Origin: Pseudobdellovibrionaceae bacterium
Lineage (GTDB): Bacteria; Bdellovibrionota; FAC87; UBA2466; JACKAF01
DNA length: 64,000 bases
Direction: 5' to 3'
NCBI GenBank assembly: GCA_020635235.1
Contig: JACKAF010000003.1
Coordinates: forward strand, 186,001 to 250,000
This document shows positions 7,720-16,362 of the stretch, one piece after another. The position numbers were made by a program, and so were the translations under genes. Positions within the stretch are counted from its first letter, which is position 1. Every line of letters starts with the position of its first letter. The notes beneath the pieces are model-generated. The model was given only the letters and a program-made list of their open reading frames with translations, had not been told where the DNA came from and did not search any database.

Positions 7720-10700
7720 CTACTGCTTTTCCAGGTGGAGCTTAAGCGGGTGAGAGTCGATCTCCTGCTCGGAAGTCCAAGTAACACCACCGTCCTGAGA
7801 AGTCATCTCGGTCGCTAAGACCTCACTCATAATATAATCGCGGTGGCGTTTTACAGCTTCCTCGAGTTTCGCCGGGCAATGGTACTGCACGCGTATGCGA
7901 TCGGTGACGTCAAAGCCACTATCCTTGCGAAGTTTTTGGATGCGGTTCACAAGCTCCCGGGCCTGGCCCTCCTGGATAAGCGCATCATCGAGCTGCGTAT
8001 CCAGTAAAACCGTAATCCCGCCCGCCGACTGCGCAACCTTGGCTCCCTGGGGCGTTCTTTCGATGACGATATCATCCAAAGCTAAAAGCGCGCCGCAAGG
8101 TAGCTTGAAGTGTCCCGTGCCCTCTAACTCAAGGACGTCTGCCGACTGCATCGCACGGATCTCATTGGAGGCTTGCTTCATGAGCGGCCCAAGCTTTGGT
8201 CCAAGTACCTTTGCGTTGGGTTTGGCCGAAAGAGTCACGTACTTGGATTCATCGGAGGCGTAAATCACATCGTGGACGTTGAGTTCTGATTTGATGAGTT
8301 CGCCAAAACTCTTGATCGTCTTTTCAAGGTCCGGATCCTTGGTGACCACCGTAATGGACCGCAACGGCTGGCGGGTTTTGATTTTATTTACACTTCGTAG
8401 GTTGCGTCCCATTTCCACCGTCTTGCGTACAAGATCCATTTGGTTTTCGAGATCTAGATGGATCCATTGTTTGTGGATAGAAGGGAAGTCGCTCAAATGC
8501 ACGCTGGCGGCCTCTCCAGTTCGCTTGAGGTTCTGGAAAATTTCTTCTGTAACAAAAGGCAAAATCGGCGCCAGAACTCGTGTGAAGTGGCTCAACACGT
8601 AATAAAGCGTTTGGTAAGCGGCGTCCTTGTCCGCGCCCTGGTCCTCTTTCCAAAAGCGTCGCCGGTTTAGCCGAATATACCAGTTGGTGAGCTCTTCAAT
8701 GAAATTTAGGACCGCGGGGATCACCTCGTACAGATGGTACTCACTCATCTTCTTCTCTACAGTCGTGACAAGCGACTGCAGCCGTGAAATCACCCACCGA
8801 TCGAGATCGTTCTCAAGCTTATCCAAGTTTTTCTCGTTAAACTTGGACGGATCCCAGCCATCCGCTAGCGCGTAGGTCACAAAAAAGCTATAGGCGTTCC
8901 AATAGGGGAGGAGTACGGCGCGGATAATTTCCTGAATGCCTTTTTCGGAGAACCGAAGTTCCTCAGCCCGTGAGGCCGGAGAGGTCGTAAGGTACGCCCT
9001 CAGCGCGTCGGCCCCGTACTTATCCAAAACCACTGTTGGCTCGGGGTAGTTCTTGAGCCGCTTACTCATCTTTTTGCCATCTTCAGCGAGCACAAGCCCA
9101 TTCACGATGACGTTCTTAAAGGGCGGCTGACCAATCAGCATGTTTCCCAAAACGGATAGCGTATAGAACCACCCACGCGTTTGATCGAGGCCTTCTGCAA
9201 TGAAGTCCGCCGTAAACTGATCGGCTAACTTCTTGGGATCGCTTTTTTCGTCAAAAAGGTGGTGGGCCTGTCCGTAGGGCATGGATCCACTTTCAAACCA
9301 GCAGTCCAAGACCTCCGGGATGCGCTTCATGGGCTTGCCGGATTTCGGAGACTTAATCACGATGTCGTCGATGAAATGCTTGTGGAGGTCCTCTACCTTT
9401 TTGCCACTCAACTTCTCAAGTTCCGCAACAGAACCCACGCAAAGGCGCTCTTTCTTGTCTTCCGTTTCCCAGATCGGAATAGGGGTGCCCCAGAAACGGT
9501 TGCGGCTGATATTCCAGTCGCGGGCGTTTGCGAGCCAGTTCCCAAAACGGCCTTCCTGGATGTGTTCCGGCACCCAATGGGTGCGCTCTGTATTATTTTT
9601 TACAAGCTGGTCTTTAAAAGCGTCGTCGAGTTTCACAAACCAGGTCGAAATAGCACGGTAAATAAGTGGCGTATCACTACGCCAGCAAAAGGGGTAATTG
9701 TGGACAATTGTGCCGTGGTGAAACAAGAGCCCTTTGTCCTTCAAGTCCTTGATGATCTGCTTGTCGGCTTCTTTGACGTTCTGCCCTTGGTAGTCGGGTA
9801 CTTCGGAATTGAAGTTTCCAGACTCATCAATCGGGTTTACCGGTTCAATGCCTGCTTCCTGACAGATGAGCATGTCATCTTCGCCAAAGGCGGGAGCCAT
9901 GTGGACGAGACCCGTACCATCCTCAGTCGTTACGTGGTGGCCGAGAACAACTCTGAAAGCGCCTTTGTGGTCCTTGTAAAAAGAAAAAAGCGGTTCGTAG
10001 GTTTCGCCGACGAGCTTGTCGCCCGTAAACGTACTGATGACGGTGTATTCGTCCTCTTTCTTGAAGTAGGCGCCGACACGCGATTTGGCGACCACGAGGC
10101 GTTCCTTGTCGGAGGTGGTTTCAATTTCCAAATACTCGATGTCTTTGCCGACGGCGACCGCCAGATTGGACGGTAGCGTCCAGGGTGTGGTCGTCCACAC
10201 TAGCAGCGAGCGCTTGTGCTTTTTGCTCTTCATCCGCACGGTGATCGCAGGATCCTGCACGGATTTGTAATTCAGATTGGCTTCGAAATTGGAAAGTGGC
10301 GTGGAGATGCGCCAGGAATAGGGCATGACACGGTAGCCCTCGTAGATGAGCCCCTTGTCATAAAGCTTTTTGACGACACTCCATACCGATTCCATAAACG
10401 GCGGATCCATCGTGCGGTAGGCATTTTTGAAGTCCGCCCAACGCCCGCAGCGCTTGATCGTCTTTTCCCATTCGGCCGTGTAGCGCACCACAATCTTTCG
10501 GCATTCTTCGTTGAACTTATCGACTCCAAACTTCTGGATGTCGTGAAGGCCTTTGAGTCCGAGTTCGTTTTCAACTTCAAACTCAACGGGCACGCCGTGG
10601 CAGTCCCAGCCCCAGCGGCGCTTTACGTAGCGGCCTTTCATTACCCAATAGCGCGGGACGATGTCCTTTAACGTACCGGCAAGGATATGGCCGTAGTGAG

Positions 10701-10881
10701 GGAGCCCTGTTGCGAACGGGGGTCCATCGTAAAAGACGAATTTCTTGTCTTCAGGAACTTTCGTGCCGTCTTTGGGCTTGTGGTGTTCCAGGCCTTTCTC
10801 GATGATTTGGTTTTTTTCCCAGAACTCGAGGATACTTTTTTCCAATTGTGGGAACTGAACGTCAGAAGCTACCGGTTTCAT
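7720..10881 (-). CDS. ileS: Isoleucyl-tRNA synthetase
   Basis: Charges tRNA-Ile with isoleucine in the cytosol. Class I motifs are clear: PPFATGLPHYGH (HIGH motif as HYGH) near residue 55, the CP1 editing region (TTPWTLPSNLAVAVG), DCWFESGSMPYGQ, and KKMSKRLKNYPEP (KMSKS loop as KMSKR). KMSKR and the long C-terminal region match the eukaryote-like type 2 IleRS, which is often mupirocin tolerant. I place the start at the ATG at 10881 (1053 residues, the family length), because the 39 codons upstream from 10998 are basic and Ser/Pro rich without homology; neither start has a good Shine-Dalgarno. Confidence 0.95.
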   Translation of the reverse strand: MKPVASDVQFPQLEKSILEFWEKNQIIEKGLEHHKPKDGTKVPEDKKFVFYDGPPFATGLPHYGHILAGTLKDIVPRYWVMKGRYVKRRWGWDCHGVPVEFEVENELGLKGLHDIQKFGVDKFNEECRKIVVRYTAEWEKTIKRCGRWADFKNAYRTMDPPFMESVWSVVKKLYDKGLIYEGYRVMPYSWRISTPLSNFEANLNYKSVQDPAITVRMKSKKHKRSLLVWTTTPWTLPSNLAVAVGKDIEYLEIETTSDKERLVVAKSRVGAYFKKEDEYTVISTFTGDKLVGETYEPLFSFYKDHKGAFRVVLGHHVTTEDGTGLVHMAPAFGEDDMLICQEAGIEPVNPIDESGNFNSEVPDYQGQNVKEADKQIIKDLKDKGLLFHHGTIVHNYPFCWRSDTPLIYRAISTWFVKLDDAFKDQLVKNNTERTHWVPEHIQEGRFGNWLANARDWNISRNRFWGTPIPIWETEDKKERLCVGSVAELEKLSGKKVEDLHKHFIDDIVIKSPKSGKPMKRIPEVLDCWFESGSMPYGQAHHLFDEKSDPKKLADQFTADFIAEGLDQTRGWFYTLSVLGNMLIGQPPFKNVIVNGLVLAEDGKKMSKRLKNYPEPTVVLDKYGADALRAYLTTSPASRAEELRFSEKGIQEIIRAVLLPYWNAYSFFVTYALADGWDPSKFNEKNLDKLENDLDRWVISRLQSLVTTVEKKMSEYHLYEVIPAVLNFIEELTNWYIRLNRRRFWKEDQGADKDAAYQTLYYVLSHFTRVLAPILPFVTEEIFQNLKRTGEAASVHLSDFPSIHKQWIHLDLENQMDLVRKTVEMGRNLRSVNKIKTRQPLRSITVVTKDPDLEKTIKSFGELIKSELNVHDVIYASDESKYVTLSAKPNAKVLGPKLGPLMKQASNEIRAMQSADVLELEGTGHFKLPCGALLALDDIVIERTPQGAKVAQSAGGITVLLDTQLDDALIQEGQARELVNRIQKLRKDSGFDVTDRIRVQYHCPAKLEEAVKRHRDYIMSEVLATEMTSQDGGVTWTSEQEIDSHPLKLHLEKQ

Positions 10882-11061
10882 TTGCGCGAGGCTACTACGC
10901 GGCGGTGGATCGTACAAGTAGCTGAGATCGCTAAAGCTTGTTCGCTTTTTGACCGATCTTTTAGATTGAGGGACGGGTGTCTTCAGCCGGAGGCCCATCC
11001 CTTTGACGGGGACTCTAACTCTATGTTTTCATAAGGTTTCTGAGTCCGTAAGGGAGCAAGC

Positions 11062-11712
11062 ATGAAAAGCGGCGTATGGATTTTAGGCCTCGGGATTTCG
11101 CTGCTGGTGCCGTCCCTTTGCCGCGCCTCGGACGAGACGTGCTACGACTTTGATAGGCCTAAGCAGGAACGCCTGAAGGGCGCCCCGGAACTCAAGCTGC
11201 CCAAGTCCGGCGCCAGCGAAGATAAGGGCAAAGCCGGCGGCGGGGTGGACTGGGCCGCGCTGCGCACCCGTCTTAACAAACCCATCACATCGGTTTACGC
11301 GCTGATACGGGATCACCGAATTGGCAAAGACACCTGCAAGACGACGCTTGAGTCCCGCTTTGAAAAAAAGAAGGGCTATTTGGATTTTGAAACGCTTTCC
11401 ATTAGCGCGAATGTTTGGGCGTTCATCACTGTGGATTGGGTGGAAAATTGGGCGTATGAGCTTTTGTCCGGGACGCCAAGCAAACCCACTGCCATCCGCG
11501 CGTATTATCAAAAAATCAAAGGCTCCAGCCATATCCGCCGTCTGTGCGGTTTTATCGAAATCAAAGCCCTCGATCCGAAGCATACCGACACGTACTTTTA
11601 CGAGGAGATCAAAGCGACCCGCATCGATGCCACCGCAACGCTAGGCAAGCACCGCGAGGCCGTACGCAAAATCCTCGGCCAATCCCCCCTTGAATGCCAA
11701 GAATCGAAGTAA
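11062..11712 (+). CDS. Exported hypothetical protein
   Basis: The ATG at 11062 follows AAGGGAGCAAGC and starts a signal peptide (MKSGVWILGLGISLLVPSLCRAS). The 195-residue mature protein carries four Cys spread through its length and a lysine-rich N-terminal segment. The C-terminal half is predicted mixed helix and strand. No recognised domain. It is transcribed divergently from ileS and 43 bases ahead of the AmpG-like permease, so the two may be co-transcribed. Confidence 0.65.
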   Translation: MKSGVWILGLGISLLVPSLCRASDETCYDFDRPKQERLKGAPELKLPKSGASEDKGKAGGGVDWAALRTRLNKPITSVYALIRDHRIGKDTCKTTLESRFEKKKGYLDFETLSISANVWAFITVDWVENWAYELLSGTPSKPTAIRAYYQKIKGSSHIRRLCGFIEIKALDPKHTDTYFYEEIKATRIDATATLGKHREAVRKILGQSPLECQESK

Positions 11713-11755
11713 GCCCCTTCTGTGGTGAACGCTGAGATCGTGATAAGATCCCTTC

Positions 11756-13018
11756 ATGGCAAATCATAAATCCTTTCTCTCTCTACTGGGCGCGTTGAAG
11801 AACAAACGCATGGTGGTTGTCTTGTTGCTGGGCTTTTCCAGCGGTTTACCCATCATGCTGCTCTACAAATCTCTAAAAATTTGGCTGCGTCGGGAGGGGA
11901 TTGATCTCAGCACCATTGGCTACATTAGCTGGGTGACGGTGCCGTATTCCTTTAATTTTCTTTGGGCCTTTTTCTTTGATCGCTTCACACTTTCAAAGCT
12001 GGGGCGCCGACGCGGTTGGTTGCTCCTCACTCAAATCGGGCTTACCGCTTCGCTCTTTGCGATGGGGCTCTTTGATCCTAAGGTTTCGTTGCCCCTTGTA
12101 GTAGGGATTGCCACGATCCTTTGTTTCTTTAGCGCGAGTCAGGATGTGGTCATTGATGCCTATCGACGAGAAATTCTTCCTGATTCGGAACTGGGCGTGG
12201 GCGCCTCTTTGGGGGTGTACGGTTACCGAGTCGGCATGCTGGTCGCCTCGGGTTTTGGGCTTTGGATGGTAGACGCCAATACCTTGAATCTGAGCTTTAA
12301 TCAGATGTTTTTTGTTATGGGTGCGTTGATGTCGGTGGGGATTCTGACGACTCTTTTTTGTGATGAACCCAAAGTCGACTCCCCCGCCCCAAGCAACCTT
12401 AAAGAAGCGGTTGTGGATCCTTTCCTCGAATTTTTTCGCCGGGATGGTGCCGTGCCGATCCTTCTCTTTATCCTGCTTTTTAAGATTGGCGATTCGATGG
12501 TGGGTGCCATGCTAGGCTCATTTTATGTGGATGTCGGCTTCACCAATGCCGATATTGCCGTCGTTACCTCAGGCTTGGGCTTTTTTTCCACGATGGCCGG
12601 ACTCTTTGTGGGCGGGGCCCTTATTTACGTGCTTGGGTATTACGTCCCGATGCTCATCTTTGGTGTCCTCCAAGCCCTCTCGACCCTGTCCTTTATCGTT
12701 CTGACGTATACGGGCAACAATCTTACGGCACTCTCGGGGGTTGTGTTCTTTGAGGACTTTTCTAGTGGAATGGGGACGTCGGCGCTAGTGGCATTTATGT
12801 CCTCACTCACCAACAAGCGTTTTACCGCCACTCAATATGCCCTTTTTGCGAGTCTCGCCTCATTTGGCAGAACTTTTGTTTCGGGGTTCTCCGGAGATCT
12901 GATTGAGATGATGGGCTACGGAAACTTCTTCATCTTCGGTGCTGTGATTGCGGTGCCAGGCCTTTTACTGCTTCTGAAAGTGCAGTCCTTGGCAAAGGCC
13001 TCTGCTACTGCGGCTTAG
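11756..13018 (+). CDS. ampG: AmpG-type muropeptide MFS permease
   Basis: This 420-residue major-facilitator protein has twelve hydrophobic segments. The family signature is at the N terminus (LLGFSSGLPIMLLYKSLKIWL, with the GFSSGLP motif in helix 1), then WVTVPYSFNFLWAFFFDRF and, after helix 4, ASQDVVIDAYRREIL, which is diagnostic of AmpG. AmpG imports anhydro-muropeptides released by lytic transglycosylases for cell-wall recycling, which fits the nearby mltA. The 3' end overlaps the convergent uvrD-like gene by 14 bases. Confidence 0.9.
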   Translation: MANHKSFLSLLGALKNKRMVVVLLLGFSSGLPIMLLYKSLKIWLRREGIDLSTIGYISWVTVPYSFNFLWAFFFDRFTLSKLGRRRGWLLLTQIGLTASLFAMGLFDPKVSLPLVVGIATILCFFSASQDVVIDAYRREILPDSELGVGASLGVYGYRVGMLVASGFGLWMVDANTLNLSFNQMFFVMGALMSVGILTTLFCDEPKVDSPAPSNLKEAVVDPFLEFFRRDGAVPILLFILLFKIGDSMVGAMLGSFYVDVGFTNADIAVVTSGLGFFSTMAGLFVGGALIYVLGYYVPMLIFGVLQALSTLSFIVLTYTGNNLTALSGVVFFEDFSSGMGTSALVAFMSSLTNKRFTATQYALFASLASFGRTFVSGFSGDLIEMMGYGNFFIFGAVIAVPGLLLLLKVQSLAKASATAA

Positions 13019-15023
13019 CGGCGGCGTCCAGAGCGTCCAACTTGGCGAAGAGATCCGCCACCAGTGCTTTGCGTACCCCGGTTTCTACCGGACGCAGTCC
13101 TACCTTTTCGACGATAAGCCCCTTTGGAATCTCTGTAAGAAAACGAGATCCGACCGTCTGTACTATCTTGCCGTGGCGCTTTCTCATCGCGGAACGGGTG
13201 AGTACGAGCCGCTTTTTGGCTCGAGTAACTCCTACGTAAAATAGGCGGCGCTCTTCAGAAATATCAGATCCCAGTGTCCGGTGCGGGAGAATATCCTCTT
13301 CAATGCCCGTTAAGATAACCGCATCAAACTCGAGGCCTTTGCAAGCGTGGAGCGTCAGGAGGTGAACCTTCTCAATTTTGGCTTCGTCCTCGTCCTCGAC
13401 GTTGTCCCGGAGTTCCATAGCATCGAGAAAATCCAGCATCCCCTTTTTTGTTTTGCCGGCCTTTGCAAGGTACTTCTCCATGACCTCCGCAAAGGTTTCT
13501 ATGAAACGCCATCTCTTGGTTGCAGAAATAGCGTCGGTAGAATGCTTTTCAAGGTACTTGCGGTAGCCAATTTGCTCCAAAGCTGTTGAGAGATGCGTTG
13601 CCGTTGATCCAGGCGCGAGACAACTGTTTACAAGGCCATCGAGCGTCAAAAAGAGGTTTTCAATCGCCCCACCGGCGCGCGGTTCGAGACCTGCGGCTTG
13701 CCATTGTCTTGCGGACTTTACAAAAGATTGCTTGCGCAGTTTCGAGAAAGCCGTCAGTTTTTCGACCGCCTTGTCCCCGAGTCCGCGGGAGGGGGTGTTG
13801 AGGATGCGGCGAAAAGCGATTTCATGAGGCCGGATCGCGCACCTCAGATAGGCCATTACATCGCGCGTTTCTTTCCGATCGAAAAAACCCATCCCACCGC
13901 GCATGCGGTAGGGGATGCCGTTTTTTCGGAGTTCCGCCTCAATAAGCGCTCCCTGTGTATTTGAGCGAAAAAGCATCGCGATTTCACTTCGTGCGATCCC
14001 TTCTCGTTCGAATTTTCCGATCTCGCTGACGACATGTTCTAGTTCTTCGGCCTCGTCTCTCAAGATAAAGAGTTCCGGCAGCTCCCCTTCGGCTTCGTGG
14101 TGGGGGCGGAGCATTTTGTCGTAGCGGGTATTGTTGTTTCGGATAATGGCATTGGCCAAGTTAAGAATCGGCGGAAGCGATCGGTAATTAGTCTCCAGGC
14201 GCACTACTTTGCAGCCCGGATAGAACTTGGGAAAATCTAGAATATTTTTTACGCAAGCTCCGCGCCACCCGTAGATGGCTTGATCGTCGTCACCAACGAC
14301 AGCGATATTCCTGTGCCCTTCTACTAGGCGCTGGATGAGTCGCATTTGCATCAAATTGGTGTCCTGGAACTCGTCCACCATCACGTAATCAAATTTCTGC
14401 TGTATGCGTGCGCGGATTTCGGGGGATTCGTCCATCAGTTGAAGGGGGCGCAGTATTAGACCGTCAAAATCAATGGCGCCTAGACTTTGCATGCGTTGCA
14501 GAAAGCGCGGCAGTACCCATTCGGCCGCAATGTCGTATTCATCGTCTCGATCCGCCTGAGTGCGGCCCTGTTCGCGCCATTGCGAAAGTATGGCAAGAAG
14601 CCGATCCGCGTCGTAGGCGGTCTTGTCTCCTTGCCGGAGATTGCGCAAGAGTTCTTTGAGCATCTGGCTAGTGTCACGCGTATCAAGAATGCCAAAGAAT
14701 TTCGGTAGTCCTGCTTCGTCGTGAAATTCGCGCAAAATCTGTAAACCAAAAGAGTGGAAAGTTCCGGCGAAAATTTGCTCGCCGCGGCCCCCCAGCCGCG
14801 CGGCGACACGCGATTTGAGTTCGCGGGCAGCTTTGTTGGTGAAGGTTAGGACACAAAGTTTTTCGGGAGAGCAAATGGCTTCGGCAAGCAGACGACCGGC
14901 GCGGGCAACAAGGACTGTCGTCTTTCCGGACCCGGCGCCCGCCAGAATGAGCAGGGGCCCCTCGTTGTGCGCCGCTGCCTCTTGCTGTGATGGGTTTAGC
15001 CCCCTAAGCCACACCGAATCCAA
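13005..15023 (-). CDS. UvrD/Rep/PcrA-family 3'-5' DNA helicase
   Basis: A superfamily 1A helicase with all motifs: LNPSQQEAA Q-motif, AGAGSGKTTVL (motif I), TFTNKAARELK (Ia), VDEFQDTN (II), GDDDQAIYGWRG (III), ETNYRS (IV), TLHACKGLEFDAVIL (V) and RRLFYVGVTRAKKRL (VI). The frame is open to 15215, but the upstream part overlaps the mltA 3' end and has no homology. I choose the TTG at 15023 because AGGGAAG lies five bases upstream and the protein then starts just before the Q motif (672 residues, the usual length). It acts in DNA repair or replication restart; whether it is UvrD, Rep or PcrA cannot be decided by eye. Confidence 0.92.
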   Translation of the reverse strand: MDSVWLRGLNPSQQEAAAHNEGPLLILAGAGSGKTTVLVARAGRLLAEAICSPEKLCVLTFTNKAARELKSRVAARLGGRGEQIFAGTFHSFGLQILREFHDEAGLPKFFGILDTRDTSQMLKELLRNLRQGDKTAYDADRLLAILSQWREQGRTQADRDDEYDIAAEWVLPRFLQRMQSLGAIDFDGLILRPLQLMDESPEIRARIQQKFDYVMVDEFQDTNLMQMRLIQRLVEGHRNIAVVGDDDQAIYGWRGACVKNILDFPKFYPGCKVVRLETNYRSLPPILNLANAIIRNNNTRYDKMLRPHHEAEGELPELFILRDEAEELEHVVSEIGKFEREGIARSEIAMLFRSNTQGALIEAELRKNGIPYRMRGGMGFFDRKETRDVMAYLRCAIRPHEIAFRRILNTPSRGLGDKAVEKLTAFSKLRKQSFVKSARQWQAAGLEPRAGGAIENLFLTLDGLVNSCLAPGSTATHLSTALEQIGYRKYLEKHSTDAISATKRWRFIETFAEVMEKYLAKAGKTKKGMLDFLDAMELRDNVEDEDEAKIEKVHLLTLHACKGLEFDAVILTGIEEDILPHRTLGSDISEERRLFYVGVTRAKKRLVLTRSAMRKRHGKIVQTVGSRFLTEIPKGLIVEKVGLRPVETGVRKALVADLFAKLDALDAAAKPQ

Positions 15024-15054
15024 TTCGACTTCCCTTGAGTGAAAAACAGAGACC

Positions 15055-16347
15055 CTATCCCAACTGCTTTGTTCGGAGCAACCCCTTCCGCGCCGGCTTG
15101 CCCGGCAAGGCTTCTGGGGCGGGCGAAGGATCGAGAAAACTCTCTTTGGGAGCCATGTAGTAGAGGTGCACCGTCTGTTTAATGACCGAAGCGTTTTGCT
15201 TGGCCTCTTCTCCACGCCCCCAGAAAAGATCCAAACGGCCGCCGCCGCGGATCGCTCCGCCGCTGTCCTGGTCGAGAACCAATCGGGAGGTGGGCTCCCA
15301 CCCTGCGGGCGCGCTCAAAATCGGACCCAGAAATTTAGGTCGGTTAAACTTTAAAAAGCCCACCGCCCCCTTTGGAAAAAACTTACCATCTGTTGCGATC
15401 GTACGCCCGGCGGTGACTTCTGTTCCGAGCGAGGTCAGAGGTTTATTCTTCAGTTTGTTAAAGAATACATAGCTCGGGTTTTCATGGAGGATGTCGTAGA
15501 GGTCCTCGTCTTCCAAGGAGCGCAGGTACGCTTCCAAGTTGAGAGCGGTAAGCTGGGCGAGTGGAATCACATCGGCCACGAACTTTCCGATTGCCTGGTA
15601 GACCTGACCATTCTGTTCAGCATAGCCAATGCGCAATTCATCGCCCGAATCAAAGACCACAGTCCCCGAACCCTGGATTTGCAGAAAGAAGGCGTCAATA
15701 GGATCGACCCAGGCAAGTTCCAGCCCGCGTCCGGAGAGCGCGCCGTTGTCAATTTCTTCACGGCTATAGAATGGACCCAGTTGAGTGTTCCCGGCTTGGG
15801 ACTTCTCATCGAGAATTCGGCCACGCATGCGGCGGATGTCCTTGAAGCGATCGTCGAACAACTCAAGAGCCACCTCAATCAGTTCGGGTGGTTTCTTGTA
15901 GAGTGCCGTGGGAAACTCTTCGGTCCGTTTTTTTGATCCAGGGATTACCGGCTCAAAATAGGAAGTCATAAAGGCCTGACCCCAGTTCGGTTGCCCGTAA
16001 ACTTCGTAAAAGTCGAACGTATCTCTTATCTGCTGCCAAATTTCTTCTCGTGGCGTCTCTGCTTCGAGAATCTCGGCAAGGTGTTCGAGGCCCATCTGGT
16101 ATTCACGCACAGAAAGCTGACGGTTTCCGAAAACCAGAGGGTAGGGATAAGGATTAAATTCTCCCATTCTTTTGGACTGGGCGCGCAGGGCAACGGCAAG
16201 TTCTTTAAGATCCAAGTCGTCATCGAGTTCGGGGGCTTCGACGAGGCGGAGCGCCTGAGACCGCGATTCGAGTGCCGGACGAGCGGGCTTGAAAAAGTCA
16301 CAGGAAGCGAAAAATAACAGAGAGATGAGAATGAGAAAGCGAAGCAT
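15055..16347 (-). CDS. mltA: Membrane-bound lytic murein transglycosylase A
   Basis: A lipoprotein signal peptide with lipobox FASC (Cys16) predicts outer-membrane anchoring. The body matches MltA: TSYFEPVIPGS, ALYKKP, LAWVDPIDAFFLQIQGSG, ENPSYVFFN, and the 3D domain VTAGRTIATDGKFFPKGA followed by LDQDSGGAIRG and RLDLFWGRGEEA, which carries the catalytic Asp before FWG. MltA cleaves glycan strands to 1,6-anhydro-muropeptides, the substrate of AmpG. It lies 15 bases after the MMPL gene and just ahead of the helicase, so the three are probably co-transcribed. The C-terminal 25 residues after the domain are basic and unconserved. Confidence 0.93.
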   Translation of the reverse strand: MLRFLILISLLFFASCDFFKPARPALESRSQALRLVEAPELDDDLDLKELAVALRAQSKRMGEFNPYPYPLVFGNRQLSVREYQMGLEHLAEILEAETPREEIWQQIRDTFDFYEVYGQPNWGQAFMTSYFEPVIPGSKKRTEEFPTALYKKPPELIEVALELFDDRFKDIRRMRGRILDEKSQAGNTQLGPFYSREEIDNGALSGRGLELAWVDPIDAFFLQIQGSGTVVFDSGDELRIGYAEQNGQVYQAIGKFVADVIPLAQLTALNLEAYLRSLEDEDLYDILHENPSYVFFNKLKNKPLTSLGTEVTAGRTIATDGKFFPKGAVGFLKFNRPKFLGPILSAPAGWEPTSRLVLDQDSGGAIRGGGRLDLFWGRGEEAKQNASVIKQTVHLYYMAPKESFLDPSPAPEALPGKPARKGLLRTKQLG

Positions 16348-16362
16348 CCCTAAGAGGATAAA

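Noticed and set aside
9259..10176. 305-codon plus-strand frame inside ileS
   Set aside because: Antisense shadow of a conserved synthetase.
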